A stretch of 64,000 nt of DNA from JBCBWG01 sp038523925. Lineage in GTDB: Bacteria > Pseudomonadota > Alphaproteobacteria > Rhizobiales > Hyphomicrobiaceae. Made by a program: the position numbers and the translations under genes. Positions 17,972-26,174 of this stretch are shown here, piece after piece. Location of the stretch: assembly GCA_038523925.1 (NCBI GenBank), contig JBCBIY010000011.1, positions 42,827 through 106,826 of the forward strand, written 5' to 3'. The notes under the pieces are model-generated. The model saw nothing but the letters and a program-made list of their open reading frames with translations. It did no database searches and was not told where the DNA came from. Position 1 is the stretch's first letter. Every line of letters begins with the position of its first letter.

Positions 17972-19018
17972 ATGCCGTCAGATGCCGACGTGAGAGATGC
18001 CGCGCGCGCGATGGATCAACCGATGCGCGGCCTCAGCGCGTGGGTCATAACCGACGGCAAAGCGGGGTCGGAAAGTCAGGCGCTCGGCGTCGCTGGCGCG
18101 CTTGGCCTTGACGCTGCGTTAAAGCGCGCAGCCCCCACTGGCCTCTACAGACTGATTGCACCGTACGGGCCGCCCGATCCGCGCGTTCGCTTTGGCGAGA
18201 CCGGCTCGGACTTTGCGCCGCCCTGGCCCGATGTTGCGATTTCAATTGGCCGGCGGAGCCTGCCTGTGCTTCGCGCGTTGCAGCGCGCCGCCGGCGGGGC
18301 CTGTTTCACGATCGTGCTGCAGGATCCGCGCGCGGGCGCCAACATTGCCGACGTCGTCTGGGTCCCTGAACACGACCGGTTGCGCGGCCCCAACGTCATC
18401 ACGACGCCGACGAGCCCGCATGGGTTTCCGCCGGAGCGGCTGGCGGTCCTCCGCGAGCACATGCCGCCGGCCATTGCCGCGCTGCCAAAGCCAAAGGTCG
18501 CTGTGCTGCTCGGCGGCAAAAACCGCGTCTTTCGGTTCACGGACGCCGACCACGATCGGTTTGCCGGAGCGCTGGCGTCGATGGCCCGCCTCGGCGCGTC
18601 ATTCCTGATCACCCCCTCACGGCGCACGCACGATGGGCTGCTCCGCGCAGCAATTGCCGGCATCGGGGACGCCCCGGCGCTGGTCTATGACGGGACTGGC
18701 CCAAACCCCTACGCGGACTTCCTGGCGCACGCGGACATGATCGTCGTGTCGGCGGATTCGATCAGTATGACGGGCGAAGCCACTGCAACCGGAGCCCCGG
18801 TCTACGTGTTTCATCCAAGCCGCGGCAGCGCCAAGTTCGCGCGTTTTCATGAGGCGCTTGAGCGGCAAGGCGCGTGCCGGGAGCTACCGGCGGTGGTCGA
18901 TCGGCTTGACGGCTGGCGTTACACGGCCAGTGATGCGACGTCTGATATTCGGGACGCGATTGTGGCGCGTTATCTCGCATGGCGCGGTCGCCGCGGCGGA
19001 GAAGGGGAGGGGGGCTGA
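17972..19018 (+). CDS. ELM1-family protein (mitochondrial fission ELM1-like)
   Basis: A 348-residue protein of the ELM1/DUF1022 family, named after a plant mitochondrial fission factor; the bacterial role is undetermined. The fold resembles a GT-B glycosyltransferase. Recognisable segments are WVITDGKAGSESQALGVAGAL near the N-terminus, IVLQDPRA and VWVPEHDRL in the middle, VAVLLGGKN, and the C-terminal DMIVVSADSISMTGEATATG and VYVFHP segments. The start ATG 17972 has a run of Gs about 11 bp upstream. Its TGA overlaps the ATG of the CPBP gene, so the two are translated together. Family assignment is firm; function is not. Confidence 0.88.
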   Translation: MPSDADVRDAARAMDQPMRGLSAWVITDGKAGSESQALGVAGALGLDAALKRAAPTGLYRLIAPYGPPDPRVRFGETGSDFAPPWPDVAISIGRRSLPVLRALQRAAGGACFTIVLQDPRAGANIADVVWVPEHDRLRGPNVITTPTSPHGFPPERLAVLREHMPPAIAALPKPKVAVLLGGKNRVFRFTDADHDRFAGALASMARLGASFLITPSRRTHDGLLRAAIAGIGDAPALVYDGTGPNPYADFLAHADMIVVSADSISMTGEATATGAPVYVFHPSRGSAKFARFHEALERQGACRELPAVVDRLDGWRYTASDATSDIRDAIVARYLAWRGRRGGEGEGG

Positions 19019-19761
19019 TGTCGACAGCCGCAATCCAATCGCAGGATCCGGAGCCGAACCTCGCAGCCGGCGGTTCGCTCTACCGCATCGACCGCGAGCG
19101 CAATCCCCGGCTCGCGCGCCGCGTCTGGCTGCTCGCAGAGATGGCGCTGTTCTACATCGGCGCGCCGATCGCGATCATTTGGGCGATCCACGCGTGGGGC
19201 GTGCCGCTGTTTGTGGCGCTGCAACCGATCCTGCTTGGCTTCATCGCCTACCTGCTCTGGGACGACAGCTTCAAGCTGCGCAACGAGCTTGCCGTCGGCA
19301 TCAGCGCACGGGCGATCCTCTTCATCGCCGCCGTCTTTCTGGCGCTCGGCAGTGCGGTGAGTATTGCGACCTACTACCTGTTTCCAGGTCTCTGGCTGTC
19401 ATTCCCGCGCTGGAACCCAAATCTCTGGCTGTTCGTGATGGCAGCCTATCCGCTGCTCTCGGTGATCCCGCAGGAACTCGTCTACCGGACGTTCTTCTTT
19501 CACCGCTATGGGCCGCTGTTCGGCGATCTCGGGTGGCTTGCAATCCTCACCAACGGCGCGCTGTTCGGGTTCGCGCATATCATCTTCGGCAATTGGATCG
19601 CAGTCGCAGGCACCGTCGTGCTCGGTTTCATTCTCGCGTTCCGATACGAGGCCACGCGATCGCTCTGGGCCGTCTGGCTCGAGCACAGCCTGTGGGGTTG
19701 CCTGATCTTTACGATCGGCCTCGGCCGCTTCTTCTTCACCGGCGTCTCAAACCTCAATTGA
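19018..19761 (+). CDS. CPBP-family intramembrane metalloprotease
   Basis: A polytopic membrane protein of 247 residues with about six hydrophobic segments and the CPBP (CAAX protease/bacteriocin-processing) motifs: QELVYRTFFFHRY, where Gln replaces the first Glu of the usual EExxxR, FGFAHIIFGN with the His, and WLEHSLWG with the last His. These residues form the intramembrane active site. It starts at ATG 19018 inside the stop of the preceding gene and has an excellent ribosome-binding site (GGAGAAGGGGAGGGG). Its last 8 bp overlap the end of the convergent sigma-factor gene. Substrate unknown. Confidence 0.85.
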   Translation: MSTAAIQSQDPEPNLAAGGSLYRIDRERNPRLARRVWLLAEMALFYIGAPIAIIWAIHAWGVPLFVALQPILLGFIAYLLWDDSFKLRNELAVGISARAILFIAAVFLALGSAVSIATYYLFPGLWLSFPRWNPNLWLFVMAAYPLLSVIPQELVYRTFFFHRYGPLFGDLGWLAILTNGALFGFAHIIFGNWIAVAGTVVLGFILAFRYEATRSLWAVWLEHSLWGCLIFTIGLGRFFFTGVSNLN

Positions 19762-20998
19762 GGTCTCGGTCGGCGAGACCTTCGAGATACGTCCGGTGGT
19801 CATGTCGACGGGTGAGGGCGATTGCGCGGGCGAGCGCTTCCGATGCGTCCCGGCCGGTGGCAAGTTCCAGATGCGCCCTGACGGCCCAGTAGGGCTGGTA
19901 GTCGGCGACCGCGTCGGCTGGCAGCGATGCGAGCAACGCAGCCGCTCGCGTGACGTCGTGGGCTTCGTAGAGAGCTGCCGCGTGGGCAACGGTTGCGCCG
20001 AGGCTTGGCGCGACCGCGCTCAGCGCTTCATAGAGGCGGTCGATCGCGTCCCAATCGGTCCGTCCGGTCCGGCGGCGGTCCATGTGCACCGATTGGATGG
20101 CAGCCTCAATCTGATAGCGGCCCGGCGTGGCGAGGCGCGCGGCCGTCCGCAACGCAGCTTCCGCGTCAGTGATGCGATCGGCATCCCAGTTGCCAGGGTC
20201 TTGGCGGCTGAGGGGCACGAACAGGTCGCCCCCGGCCGGCTCCCGCGCCGCAGAAAACAGCATTAGCGACAACAGCCCATGCGTCTCCCCCGCTTCCGGC
20301 AATAGCGCCGCTGCGAGGCTCGCGAGCCAGATCGCTTCCTGCGAAAGAGTGGCCCGGGCCGCATCTTCGCAGCCGGCCGCGTCTGCGCCATCTGCGACGG
20401 TAAACGCGGCGTAGATGGCATCGAGCACGCTCGGTAATCGCTCTGTGAGCGTGCGCGCCTCCGCCAGCTCAAACGGGATCCGGGCCTGCTTCACTTTTGC
20501 CTTCGCTCGCACGAGGCGCTGGCTCATCGTAGCGGGCGGGACAAGGAAGGCCGCCGCGATCTCGGCGGCTGTCAAACCGAGCAGCGTCTGCAACATCAGA
20601 GGTGCGCGAACGCTTTCGTCAATGGCTGGGTGCGCGCACACAAACATGAGCCTGAGGCGGTCATCGCTAAGCGGTGTCGCCGGCGCATCTGTGAGCATGG
20701 TCTCCTCGCTCAGAAGCTTGAGCGCCGGCTCGGCGGCGCTAGCTGTCTGCGTGCGACGATAGCGATCCATCAGCTGCCGGCGCGCGACCGTCGTAAGCCA
20801 GGCAACCGGCGCATCGGGGACGCCGGTTTCCGGCCAGACTTCCAGCGCTTTGACCAGCGCCTCGCCAAGAGCGTCTTCTGCGGCTGCAACGTCGCCGGAG
20901 CGGGCCGCGAGCCGGGCTGTCAGGTGGCCGTAGGCCTCGCGGGCGGCAAGGGCTGCCGCCGCGCGTGCCGCGTCTGTCGTTGGGGCAGAGCCCGTCAT
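19754..20998 (-). CDS. ECF-type RNA polymerase sigma factor with C-terminal extension (ECF42-like)
   Basis: A 414-residue ECF sigma factor. Region 2 lies at about residues 20-90 (DALGEALVKALEVWPETG, PVAWLTTVARRQLMDRYRR). Region 4 has a helix-turn-helix around TAAEIAAAFLVPPATMSQRLVRAKAK. About 220 further residues form a helical, TPR-like domain (DUF6596-type; YWAVRAHLELATGRDASEALARAIA). This architecture plus a DGPF-motif gene immediately upstream is the hallmark of the ECF42 group, where the C-terminal domain, rather than an anti-sigma factor, controls activity. Only 15 bp separate it from that gene. Target genes are unknown. Confidence 0.88.
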   Translation of the reverse strand: MTGSAPTTDAARAAAALAAREAYGHLTARLAARSGDVAAAEDALGEALVKALEVWPETGVPDAPVAWLTTVARRQLMDRYRRTQTASAAEPALKLLSEETMLTDAPATPLSDDRLRLMFVCAHPAIDESVRAPLMLQTLLGLTAAEIAAAFLVPPATMSQRLVRAKAKVKQARIPFELAEARTLTERLPSVLDAIYAAFTVADGADAAGCEDAARATLSQEAIWLASLAAALLPEAGETHGLLSLMLFSAAREPAGGDLFVPLSRQDPGNWDADRITDAEAALRTAARLATPGRYQIEAAIQSVHMDRRRTGRTDWDAIDRLYEALSAVAPSLGATVAHAAALYEAHDVTRAAALLASLPADAVADYQPYWAVRAHLELATGRDASEALARAIALTRRHDHRTYLEGLADRDLN

Positions 20999-21013
20999 GA
21001 TCGGCGAGCCAAG

Positions 21014-21373
21014 CTACTCGGCGTAGACAGGCCGGATCTCGACTGAACCGTTCTTCACCGCCGGGCTTTGTTCGGCCAGCGCGATGGCTGCGTCGAGATC
21101 AGCAACTTCGATGATGTAGTATCCACCGAGCTGCGCCTTGGAGTCGGCGAATGGCCCATCCTGCACCACGCGCTTTCCGTCCTTCTGGCTGACGGTTGTC
21201 GCGGTGCTCGGCGGTTGCAGGCCATTGCCACCGCGCAGGACGCCTGCGTCGATCAGTATTTGTGTGTAAGTCTGCCAGGCAGCCTCATCGGGCACGCCGC
21301 CGTCAGCAGCGCTGCCGGCCATCTCGCTCACGGGTGGGTATTGAATCAGCATGTACTGCATGTCGGCCTCCAT
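21014..21373 (-). CDS. YCII-related DGPF-domain protein
   Basis: A 119-residue ferredoxin-like-fold protein of the YCII/DGPF family. It contains the diagnostic QDGPFADSKAQLGGYYI segment and a preceding MLIQYPP strand. It is encoded just upstream of the ECF42-type sigma gene on the same strand, which is the conserved arrangement of that group. In characterised ECF42 systems such DGPF proteins are themselves target genes. Start ATG 21373; an in-frame ATG at 21361 is equally possible. Confidence 0.88.
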   Translation of the reverse strand: MEADMQYMLIQYPPVSEMAGSAADGGVPDEAAWQTYTQILIDAGVLRGGNGLQPPSTATTVSQKDGKRVVQDGPFADSKAQLGGYYIIEVADLDAAIALAEQSPAVKNGSVEIRPVYAE

Positions 21374-21467
21374 TTGGTCTCATGCCGCGCTGCAACGGTC
21401 GTCGCGGCCGCAAGGATGACGTGCGGTACCCAGTTGTTTCGACAAACGTGCAAAAAATTCTTTTGGC

Positions 21468-22145
21468 TCACTCAGCAGCGGTCGGTTGGCCGGATTGTTT
21501 GAGCCAGGTTTCGATGGCCTCGATCAGGCCGTCGAGCGGGCGGAAACCGCTGGTGATCAGCGCGTAGCCCTGATCCTCGGTGCCGATCACCAGACACGGA
21601 AAGCCCTGCACGCCGGACTGTTGCGCGAACAGGAAGTCGCGGAACGTTTCGTTGCGGATGTCGGGATCAGCGAGGTGCGCCTTAAACGCCGCGCGGTCGT
21701 GGCCCGCCTCTTCGGCGATGTCGCAAAGGACGGCTCCATCGGTCGTGTCGCGCCCGTTTGCATAGAACGCAGTCGAAATCTGAGACTTGAATTCGAGCGT
21801 CTGCTCGGGCGCTAGATGCCGCATGGCGACGACGGCGCGGCAGGCGGGCTCGGTGTCGTAGGTGAAGCTCTCGCGATCGAAGAACGAGAAGTCGAACGGC
21901 TGGCCCGAGGCTTCGTGCACGCGCGTCCAGGCGTTGCGGATGTAGTCGCGGTCCTGATCCCGCATGGCCTGTGTATTGCCGGCTCTGAGACCGCCAAGGA
22001 CGACCTTGAGCGGCACGCGGTCCGCAAAGTGCTGAGCGACCGCCTTCATGATCGGCGCAAAGCCATAGCACCACGAGCACATCGGATCGCCGAAGTAGAC
22101 GAAGTGCACGCCGTCGGCGCTTGATTGGCGGCTTTCAGATGCCAT
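21468..22145 (-). CDS. DsbA-family (FrnE-like) thioredoxin-fold protein
   Basis: A 225-residue thioredoxin-fold protein with an inserted helical domain. The active-site CSWC is at residues 23-26 in FGDPMCSWCYGFAP, and the cis-proline is in GVQGFPCLVIG. It has no signal peptide, so it is likely a cytosolic oxidoreductase or isomerase of the FrnE/HCCA-isomerase-like type rather than periplasmic DsbA. It is divergent from ettA across 135 bp and separated from the YCII gene by 94 bp. Its partner is unknown. Confidence 0.85.
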   Translation of the reverse strand: MASESRQSSADGVHFVYFGDPMCSWCYGFAPIMKAVAQHFADRVPLKVVLGGLRAGNTQAMRDQDRDYIRNAWTRVHEASGQPFDFSFFDRESFTYDTEPACRAVVAMRHLAPEQTLEFKSQISTAFYANGRDTTDGAVLCDIAEEAGHDRAAFKAHLADPDIRNETFRDFLFAQQSGVQGFPCLVIGTEDQGYALITSGFRPLDGLIEAIETWLKQSGQPTAAE

Positions 22146-22280
22146 ATCGCGATCACTCCTTTATCACCGGATTTGCTGCCGCGCCCGGCGGGCCGCTGGC
22201 GATTGAGCCTGGCGCGCCAATGCGTTAGACCGACGGCCAAATCCCTTGATCCGGACACGCGATTTCACGGAGGGCTGCAA

Positions 22281-23939
22281 ATGGCCACGCCGCAATACGT
22301 CTATCACATGTCGAACGTTTCAAAGACCTATCCGGGCGGCAAGCAGGTCTTGCGCGATATCTCGCTCTCGTTTCTGCCGGGCGCGAAAATCGGCGTGGTG
22401 GGGATCAACGGCGCCGGTAAGTCGACGCTGCTGAAGATCCTCGCCGGCACGGTCGATGATTTCACTGGCGAAGCGTGGGCCGCCGACGGCGTGAAGGTCG
22501 GCTATCTCAGTCAGGAGCCGGAGCTTGACGAAGACAAGGACGTGATGGGCAACGCGATGGACGGCGTTGCCGAGAAGAAGGCAATGGTCGACCGCTTCAA
22601 CGAACTTGCGTCGAACTACTCAGAAGAGACAGCCGACGAGATGGCCGAGCTGCAAGACAAGATCGATGCGCTCGACCTTTGGGATCTCGATAGTCAGGTC
22701 GAGCAGGCGATGGATGCGCTGCGGTGTCCGCCGGGTGACGCGGACGTGTCGCAGCTTTCCGGCGGTGAGCGCCGCCGCGTTGCGCTCACAAAGCTTCTGC
22801 TGTCGAAGCCGGACATCCTGCTGCTGGACGAGCCGACCAACCACCTCGATGCCGAAAGCGTCGCGTGGCTTGAGCGCTTCCTGAAGGAGTACGCGGGCTG
22901 CGTGATCCTCGTCACCCACGACCGCTACTTCCTCGACAACATCACCGAGTGGACACTCGAACTCGATCGCGGTCACGGCGTGCCCTACAAGGGCAACTAC
23001 TCAAGCTGGCTCGAGCAGAAAGCCAAGCGCCTCGAAGTTGAGAAGGGCCAGGAAGAAGCCAAGCAGCGCGCGCTTAAGCGTGAACTTGAGTGGATCCGCT
23101 CAAGCCCGAAGGCGCGTCAGGCGAAGTCGAAGGCGCGTATCCAGTCCTATGAGAAGCTTGCCGAAGAGGCGGGCCGGGAAGAGGTCAATCACGCGCAGAT
23201 CCAGATCGCGCCGGGGCCGAAGCTCGGCAACGTCGTCATCGAGGCCGACGACCTTTCGAAGGCGTTTGGCGAGCGGCTTCTGATCGATGATCTGACGTTT
23301 AAGCTGCCGCCGGGCGGGATCGTTGGCGTGATTGGCCCGAACGGGGCCGGCAAGTCGACGCTGTTTAAGATGCTCGTCGGTGATGAGACGCCGGACGACG
23401 GCGCGATCCGCGTTGGCGAAAGTGTCGAGATCTCGTACGTCGACCAGTCGCGCGCGCACCTCGACGATAGCAAGACGGTTTGGGAAGAAATCTCGGGCGG
23501 CAACGACATCATTCAGCTTGGCAAGCGCGAGGTGAGCAGCCGCGCCTATTGCGGATGGTTCAACTTCAAGGGACCCGACCAGCAGAAGAAGGTCGGGATG
23601 CTTTCGGGCGGTGAGCGCAACCGCGTGCACCTCGCAAAGCTGTTGAAAGAGGGCGGCAACCTGTTGCTGCTCGACGAGCCAACCAACGACCTCGATGTGG
23701 AGACGTTGTCAGCGCTCGAATCTGCGCTTGAGGACTTTGCAGGCTGCGCCGTGGTCATCAGCCACGACCGCTTCTTCCTCGACCGGCTGGCGACCCACAT
23801 CCTCGCCTTCGAAGGCGACAGCCACGTCGAATGGTTTGAAGGCAACTTCGCCGACTATGAGGAAGACAAGAAACGCCGCCTGGGTGACGCCGCCGTCGAA
23901 CCAAGCCGCATCAAGTTCAAGCGCTTCGAGCGGGCATGA
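22281..23939 (+). CDS. ettA: Energy-dependent translational throttle protein EttA (ABC-F)
   Basis: An ABC-F ATPase that binds the ribosomal E site and gates the first steps of elongation according to ATP/ADP level. The 552 residues contain two nucleotide-binding domains: Walker A GINGAGKST and GPNGAGKST, signatures LSGGERRRV and LSGGERNRV, and Walker B LLLDEPTNHLD and LLLDEPTNDLD. The arm and P-site tRNA-interaction linker (AKQRALKRELEWIRSSPKARQAK) separates them. The opening ATPQYVYHMSNVSKTYPGGK is typical EttA. ATG 22281 follows GGAGGGCTGC. No membrane domains are present, which excludes a transporter. Confidence 0.96.
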   Translation: MATPQYVYHMSNVSKTYPGGKQVLRDISLSFLPGAKIGVVGINGAGKSTLLKILAGTVDDFTGEAWAADGVKVGYLSQEPELDEDKDVMGNAMDGVAEKKAMVDRFNELASNYSEETADEMAELQDKIDALDLWDLDSQVEQAMDALRCPPGDADVSQLSGGERRRVALTKLLLSKPDILLLDEPTNHLDAESVAWLERFLKEYAGCVILVTHDRYFLDNITEWTLELDRGHGVPYKGNYSSWLEQKAKRLEVEKGQEEAKQRALKRELEWIRSSPKARQAKSKARIQSYEKLAEEAGREEVNHAQIQIAPGPKLGNVVIEADDLSKAFGERLLIDDLTFKLPPGGIVGVIGPNGAGKSTLFKMLVGDETPDDGAIRVGESVEISYVDQSRAHLDDSKTVWEEISGGNDIIQLGKREVSSRAYCGWFNFKGPDQQKKVGMLSGGERNRVHLAKLLKEGGNLLLLDEPTNDLDVETLSALESALEDFAGCAVVISHDRFFLDRLATHILAFEGDSHVEWFEGNFADYEEDKKRRLGDAAVEPSRIKFKRFERA

Positions 23940-24009
23940 CGTGCAGGCGCTCATTGGCTTGGCATATCTTGGTGGTGACTAACGAAAACCCGCGTGGAGA
24001 GCGGCAGTC

Positions 24010-25125
24010 GTGCAAGACGGCCTTCTAGACTCAGCCATTGCCGCCCGCCGGGTGCAGACCGCGACCGGGCTCGATGTCCATTACCTGGAAGCGGGCGCAG
24101 CCGACGCCCCGCTGTTGGTACTCCTGCACGGGTTTCCAGAGTTAGCGTTCAGTTGGCGCAAGGTCATGGTGCCGCTGGCGGACTTAGGCTACCGCGTCGT
24201 CGCGCCGGACCAGCGCGGCTATGGGCAGACGACGGGCTGGGTCGACGGCTTTGAAGGTGACGTCGACAGCTACCGGCTGGTCGCGCTCGCGCGCGATGCG
24301 CTGGCGCTTGTTTCAGCTCTTGGGCGCCCCGAGGCTGCCGCTGTCATCGGCCACGACTTCGGATCGCCGGTCGGACAGACTGCGGCGCTCATCCGGCCGG
24401 ACGTGTTCCGCGCGTGCGTCATGATGAGCGCGCCCGTGCCATCGCCATCAGCCCTGCCGCTTGGGCCGTACCAGGCGCCGAACGGCCGCGACGTCCACGC
24501 CGACCTGCGTGCGCTCGACCGGCCGCGCAAGCACTACCAGTGGTATTATTCGACGCGCACGGCCGCCACGGACATGCTTGCGCCGCCCGAAGGTCTGCAC
24601 GCGTTTTTGCGCGCCTACTATCATATGAAGAGTGCCGATTGGGCCGCGAATAGGCCGGCGCCACTGGCGGCCTGGTCGGCTAAAGACCTGGCGTGGCTGC
24701 CGGACTACTACGTGATGGGCGCGGACCAGACGATGCCGGAGGCCGTGCGCGCGTCAATGCCGACGGCCGATGAGATCGCGGCGCAGGCCTGGCTGACGGA
24801 CGATGAGCTTGGCGTCTACGCCGATGCGTTTCGCGCAACCGGGTTCCAGGCGCCGCTCACTTGGTACCGTTGTCAGACCGAGGGCCGGAACGCGGCCGAC
24901 CTAGCGATGTTTGCTGGCTGCAAACTTCAGGTGCCGACGGCGTTCATCGCCGGGGCGTCTGACTGGGGTGTGCATCAGGTGCCGGGTGCGCTGGCTGCGA
25001 TGGAGTGCGCGGGCAGCGTGGACTACCGCGGGACGACGCTGATTGAGGGTGCCGGCCACTGGGTGCAGCAAGAACAGCCGGACGCGGTCGTCACGGCGCT
25101 CAGCTCATTCCTGAAGTCGCTCTAG
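24010..25125 (+). CDS. Alpha/beta hydrolase, epoxide-hydrolase-like
   Basis: A 371-residue alpha/beta-hydrolase with the oxyanion motif HGFPE (40-44), the segment DQRGYGQT, and the nucleophile Asp116 in IGHDFGSP. An Asp nucleophile points to epoxide hydrolase or haloalkane dehalogenase chemistry rather than an esterase. The catalytic histidine is His350 in EGAGHWVQQEQP. A cap domain rich in Trp/Tyr lies between. It starts at GTG 24010 with GGAG about 10 bp upstream. Its TAG shares the palindrome CTAG (25122-25125) with the stop of the convergent FAH-family gene. Physiological substrate unknown. Confidence 0.85.
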   Translation: MQDGLLDSAIAARRVQTATGLDVHYLEAGAADAPLLVLLHGFPELAFSWRKVMVPLADLGYRVVAPDQRGYGQTTGWVDGFEGDVDSYRLVALARDALALVSALGRPEAAAVIGHDFGSPVGQTAALIRPDVFRACVMMSAPVPSPSALPLGPYQAPNGRDVHADLRALDRPRKHYQWYYSTRTAATDMLAPPEGLHAFLRAYYHMKSADWAANRPAPLAAWSAKDLAWLPDYYVMGADQTMPEAVRASMPTADEIAAQAWLTDDELGVYADAFRATGFQAPLTWYRCQTEGRNAADLAMFAGCKLQVPTAFIAGASDWGVHQVPGALAAMECAGSVDYRGTTLIEGAGHWVQQEQPDAVVTALSSFLKSL

Positions 25126-25808
25126 ACGACCTCGACGGAAATGCGCCCCAGCCGATCGATCGCCGCGTCCATGCGATCGCCTTTGACGACCGGGCCCACG
25201 CCGGAAGGCGTGCCTGACAGAATGACATCGCCCGGCGCGAGCTCGAAGTATTCTGACAGGTGCGCGATCATCTCAGGTACCTTCCAGATCATCTGGCCGA
25301 GGTCGCCTTCCTGGCGTACATCGCCGTTGACCTTCAGTTCAATCCGTCCGGCATCGAGGTGGCCCGTCTCGCTCGCGGCCGTCAGCGCACCGCACGGCGC
25401 CGACCGCTCGAACGACTTGCCGATTTCCCACGGCCGGCTCGCCTTCTTCGCTTCGCCCTGCAGGTCGCGCCGCGTCATGTCGATCGCGACGGCGTAGCCG
25501 AACACGTGGTCCAGCGCGTCGCCGATCGCGATGGTGGTGCCGCCCGACTTCAGCGCCACCGCCATCTCGACCTCATGGTGCACGTCAGACGACTTCGGCG
25601 GGTAGGGAAACGCGCCGCTGGTATCGAGGCTGTTCGGGTTCTTCTGGAAGAAAAACGGTGGCTCGCGATCCGGATCGCCGCCCATCTCGACCGTGTGCGC
25701 CGCGTAGTTCCGGCCGATGCAGTAAATCCGGCGGACCGGAAACCGCTTGTCCGTGCCGCTCACGGGCAGTGTGACGAGAGGCGGGGCCTCAATGACGAGA
25801 TCGGACAT
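25122..25808 (-). CDS. Fumarylacetoacetate hydrolase (FAH)-family protein
   Basis: A metal-dependent hydrolase, isomerase or decarboxylase of the FAH superfamily, acting on beta-diketo or oxaloacetate-like acids. The family pattern is intact: RRIYCIGRNYAAHTVEMG, FFFQKNP, the metal-binding HHEVEMAVAL, the DMTRRDLQ segment, KSFERSAPCG, and the closing LSGTPSGVGPV. The start is uncertain: ATG 25808 matches family N-termini best, and ATG 25835 is possible. The frame stays open back through the neighbouring tRNA gene, but that part is not coding. Length from 25808 is 228 residues. Confidence 0.88.
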   Translation of the reverse strand: MSDLVIEAPPLVTLPVSGTDKRFPVRRIYCIGRNYAAHTVEMGGDPDREPPFFFQKNPNSLDTSGAFPYPPKSSDVHHEVEMAVALKSGGTTIAIGDALDHVFGYAVAIDMTRRDLQGEAKKASRPWEIGKSFERSAPCGALTAASETGHLDAGRIELKVNGDVRQEGDLGQMIWKVPEMIAHLSEYFELAPGDVILSGTPSGVGPVVKGDRMDAAIDRLGRISVEVV

Positions 25809-25894
25809 CTGTTGGTCTGGAACCCCGATGGTCATACGCACGACCGTTCTCCAAGTCGTACGATCCGTTGTGACACTGTAAGTCATTGGAATTC

Positions 25895-25970
25895 TGGTGC
25901 CGGCTGAGGGACTCGAACCCCCGACCCACTGATTACAAATCAGTTGCTCTACCAACTGAGCTAAGCCGGC
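25895..25970 (-). tRNA. tRNA-Thr (anticodon TGT)
   Basis: A 76-nt cloverleaf on the minus strand. The acceptor GCCGGCT pairs with AGCCGGC, with discriminator A and encoded CCA. The anticodon stem ACTGA/TCAGT encloses TTTGTAA, giving TGT for ACA codons. D and T arms are canonical (TTCGAGT). It lies between the FAH-family gene and the Wzz-like gene. Confidence 0.96.
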
Positions 25971-26174
25971 TGAGGCGTTTGAATAGTCCATCCGCGCCGG
26001 GCAGGCCAGTCTCTCAGACGTCGAAATCGCTGGATTTCGGCCGGTCGCAGCCCATGGCATGTCAGTTGCAGCCGATCACCGCAGGGCAGTCCGCCTGGGC
26101 CGCCTTATACTCTGCCATGCACCGGACGCCGGGCGCTTTTCCGGCACCAGCTTTTGGCACCCGCGGATGCCGTG

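Noticed and set aside
25809..26060. N-terminal extension of the FAH-family protein
   Set aside because: The upstream open frame passes through tRNA-Thr and matches nothing in the family.
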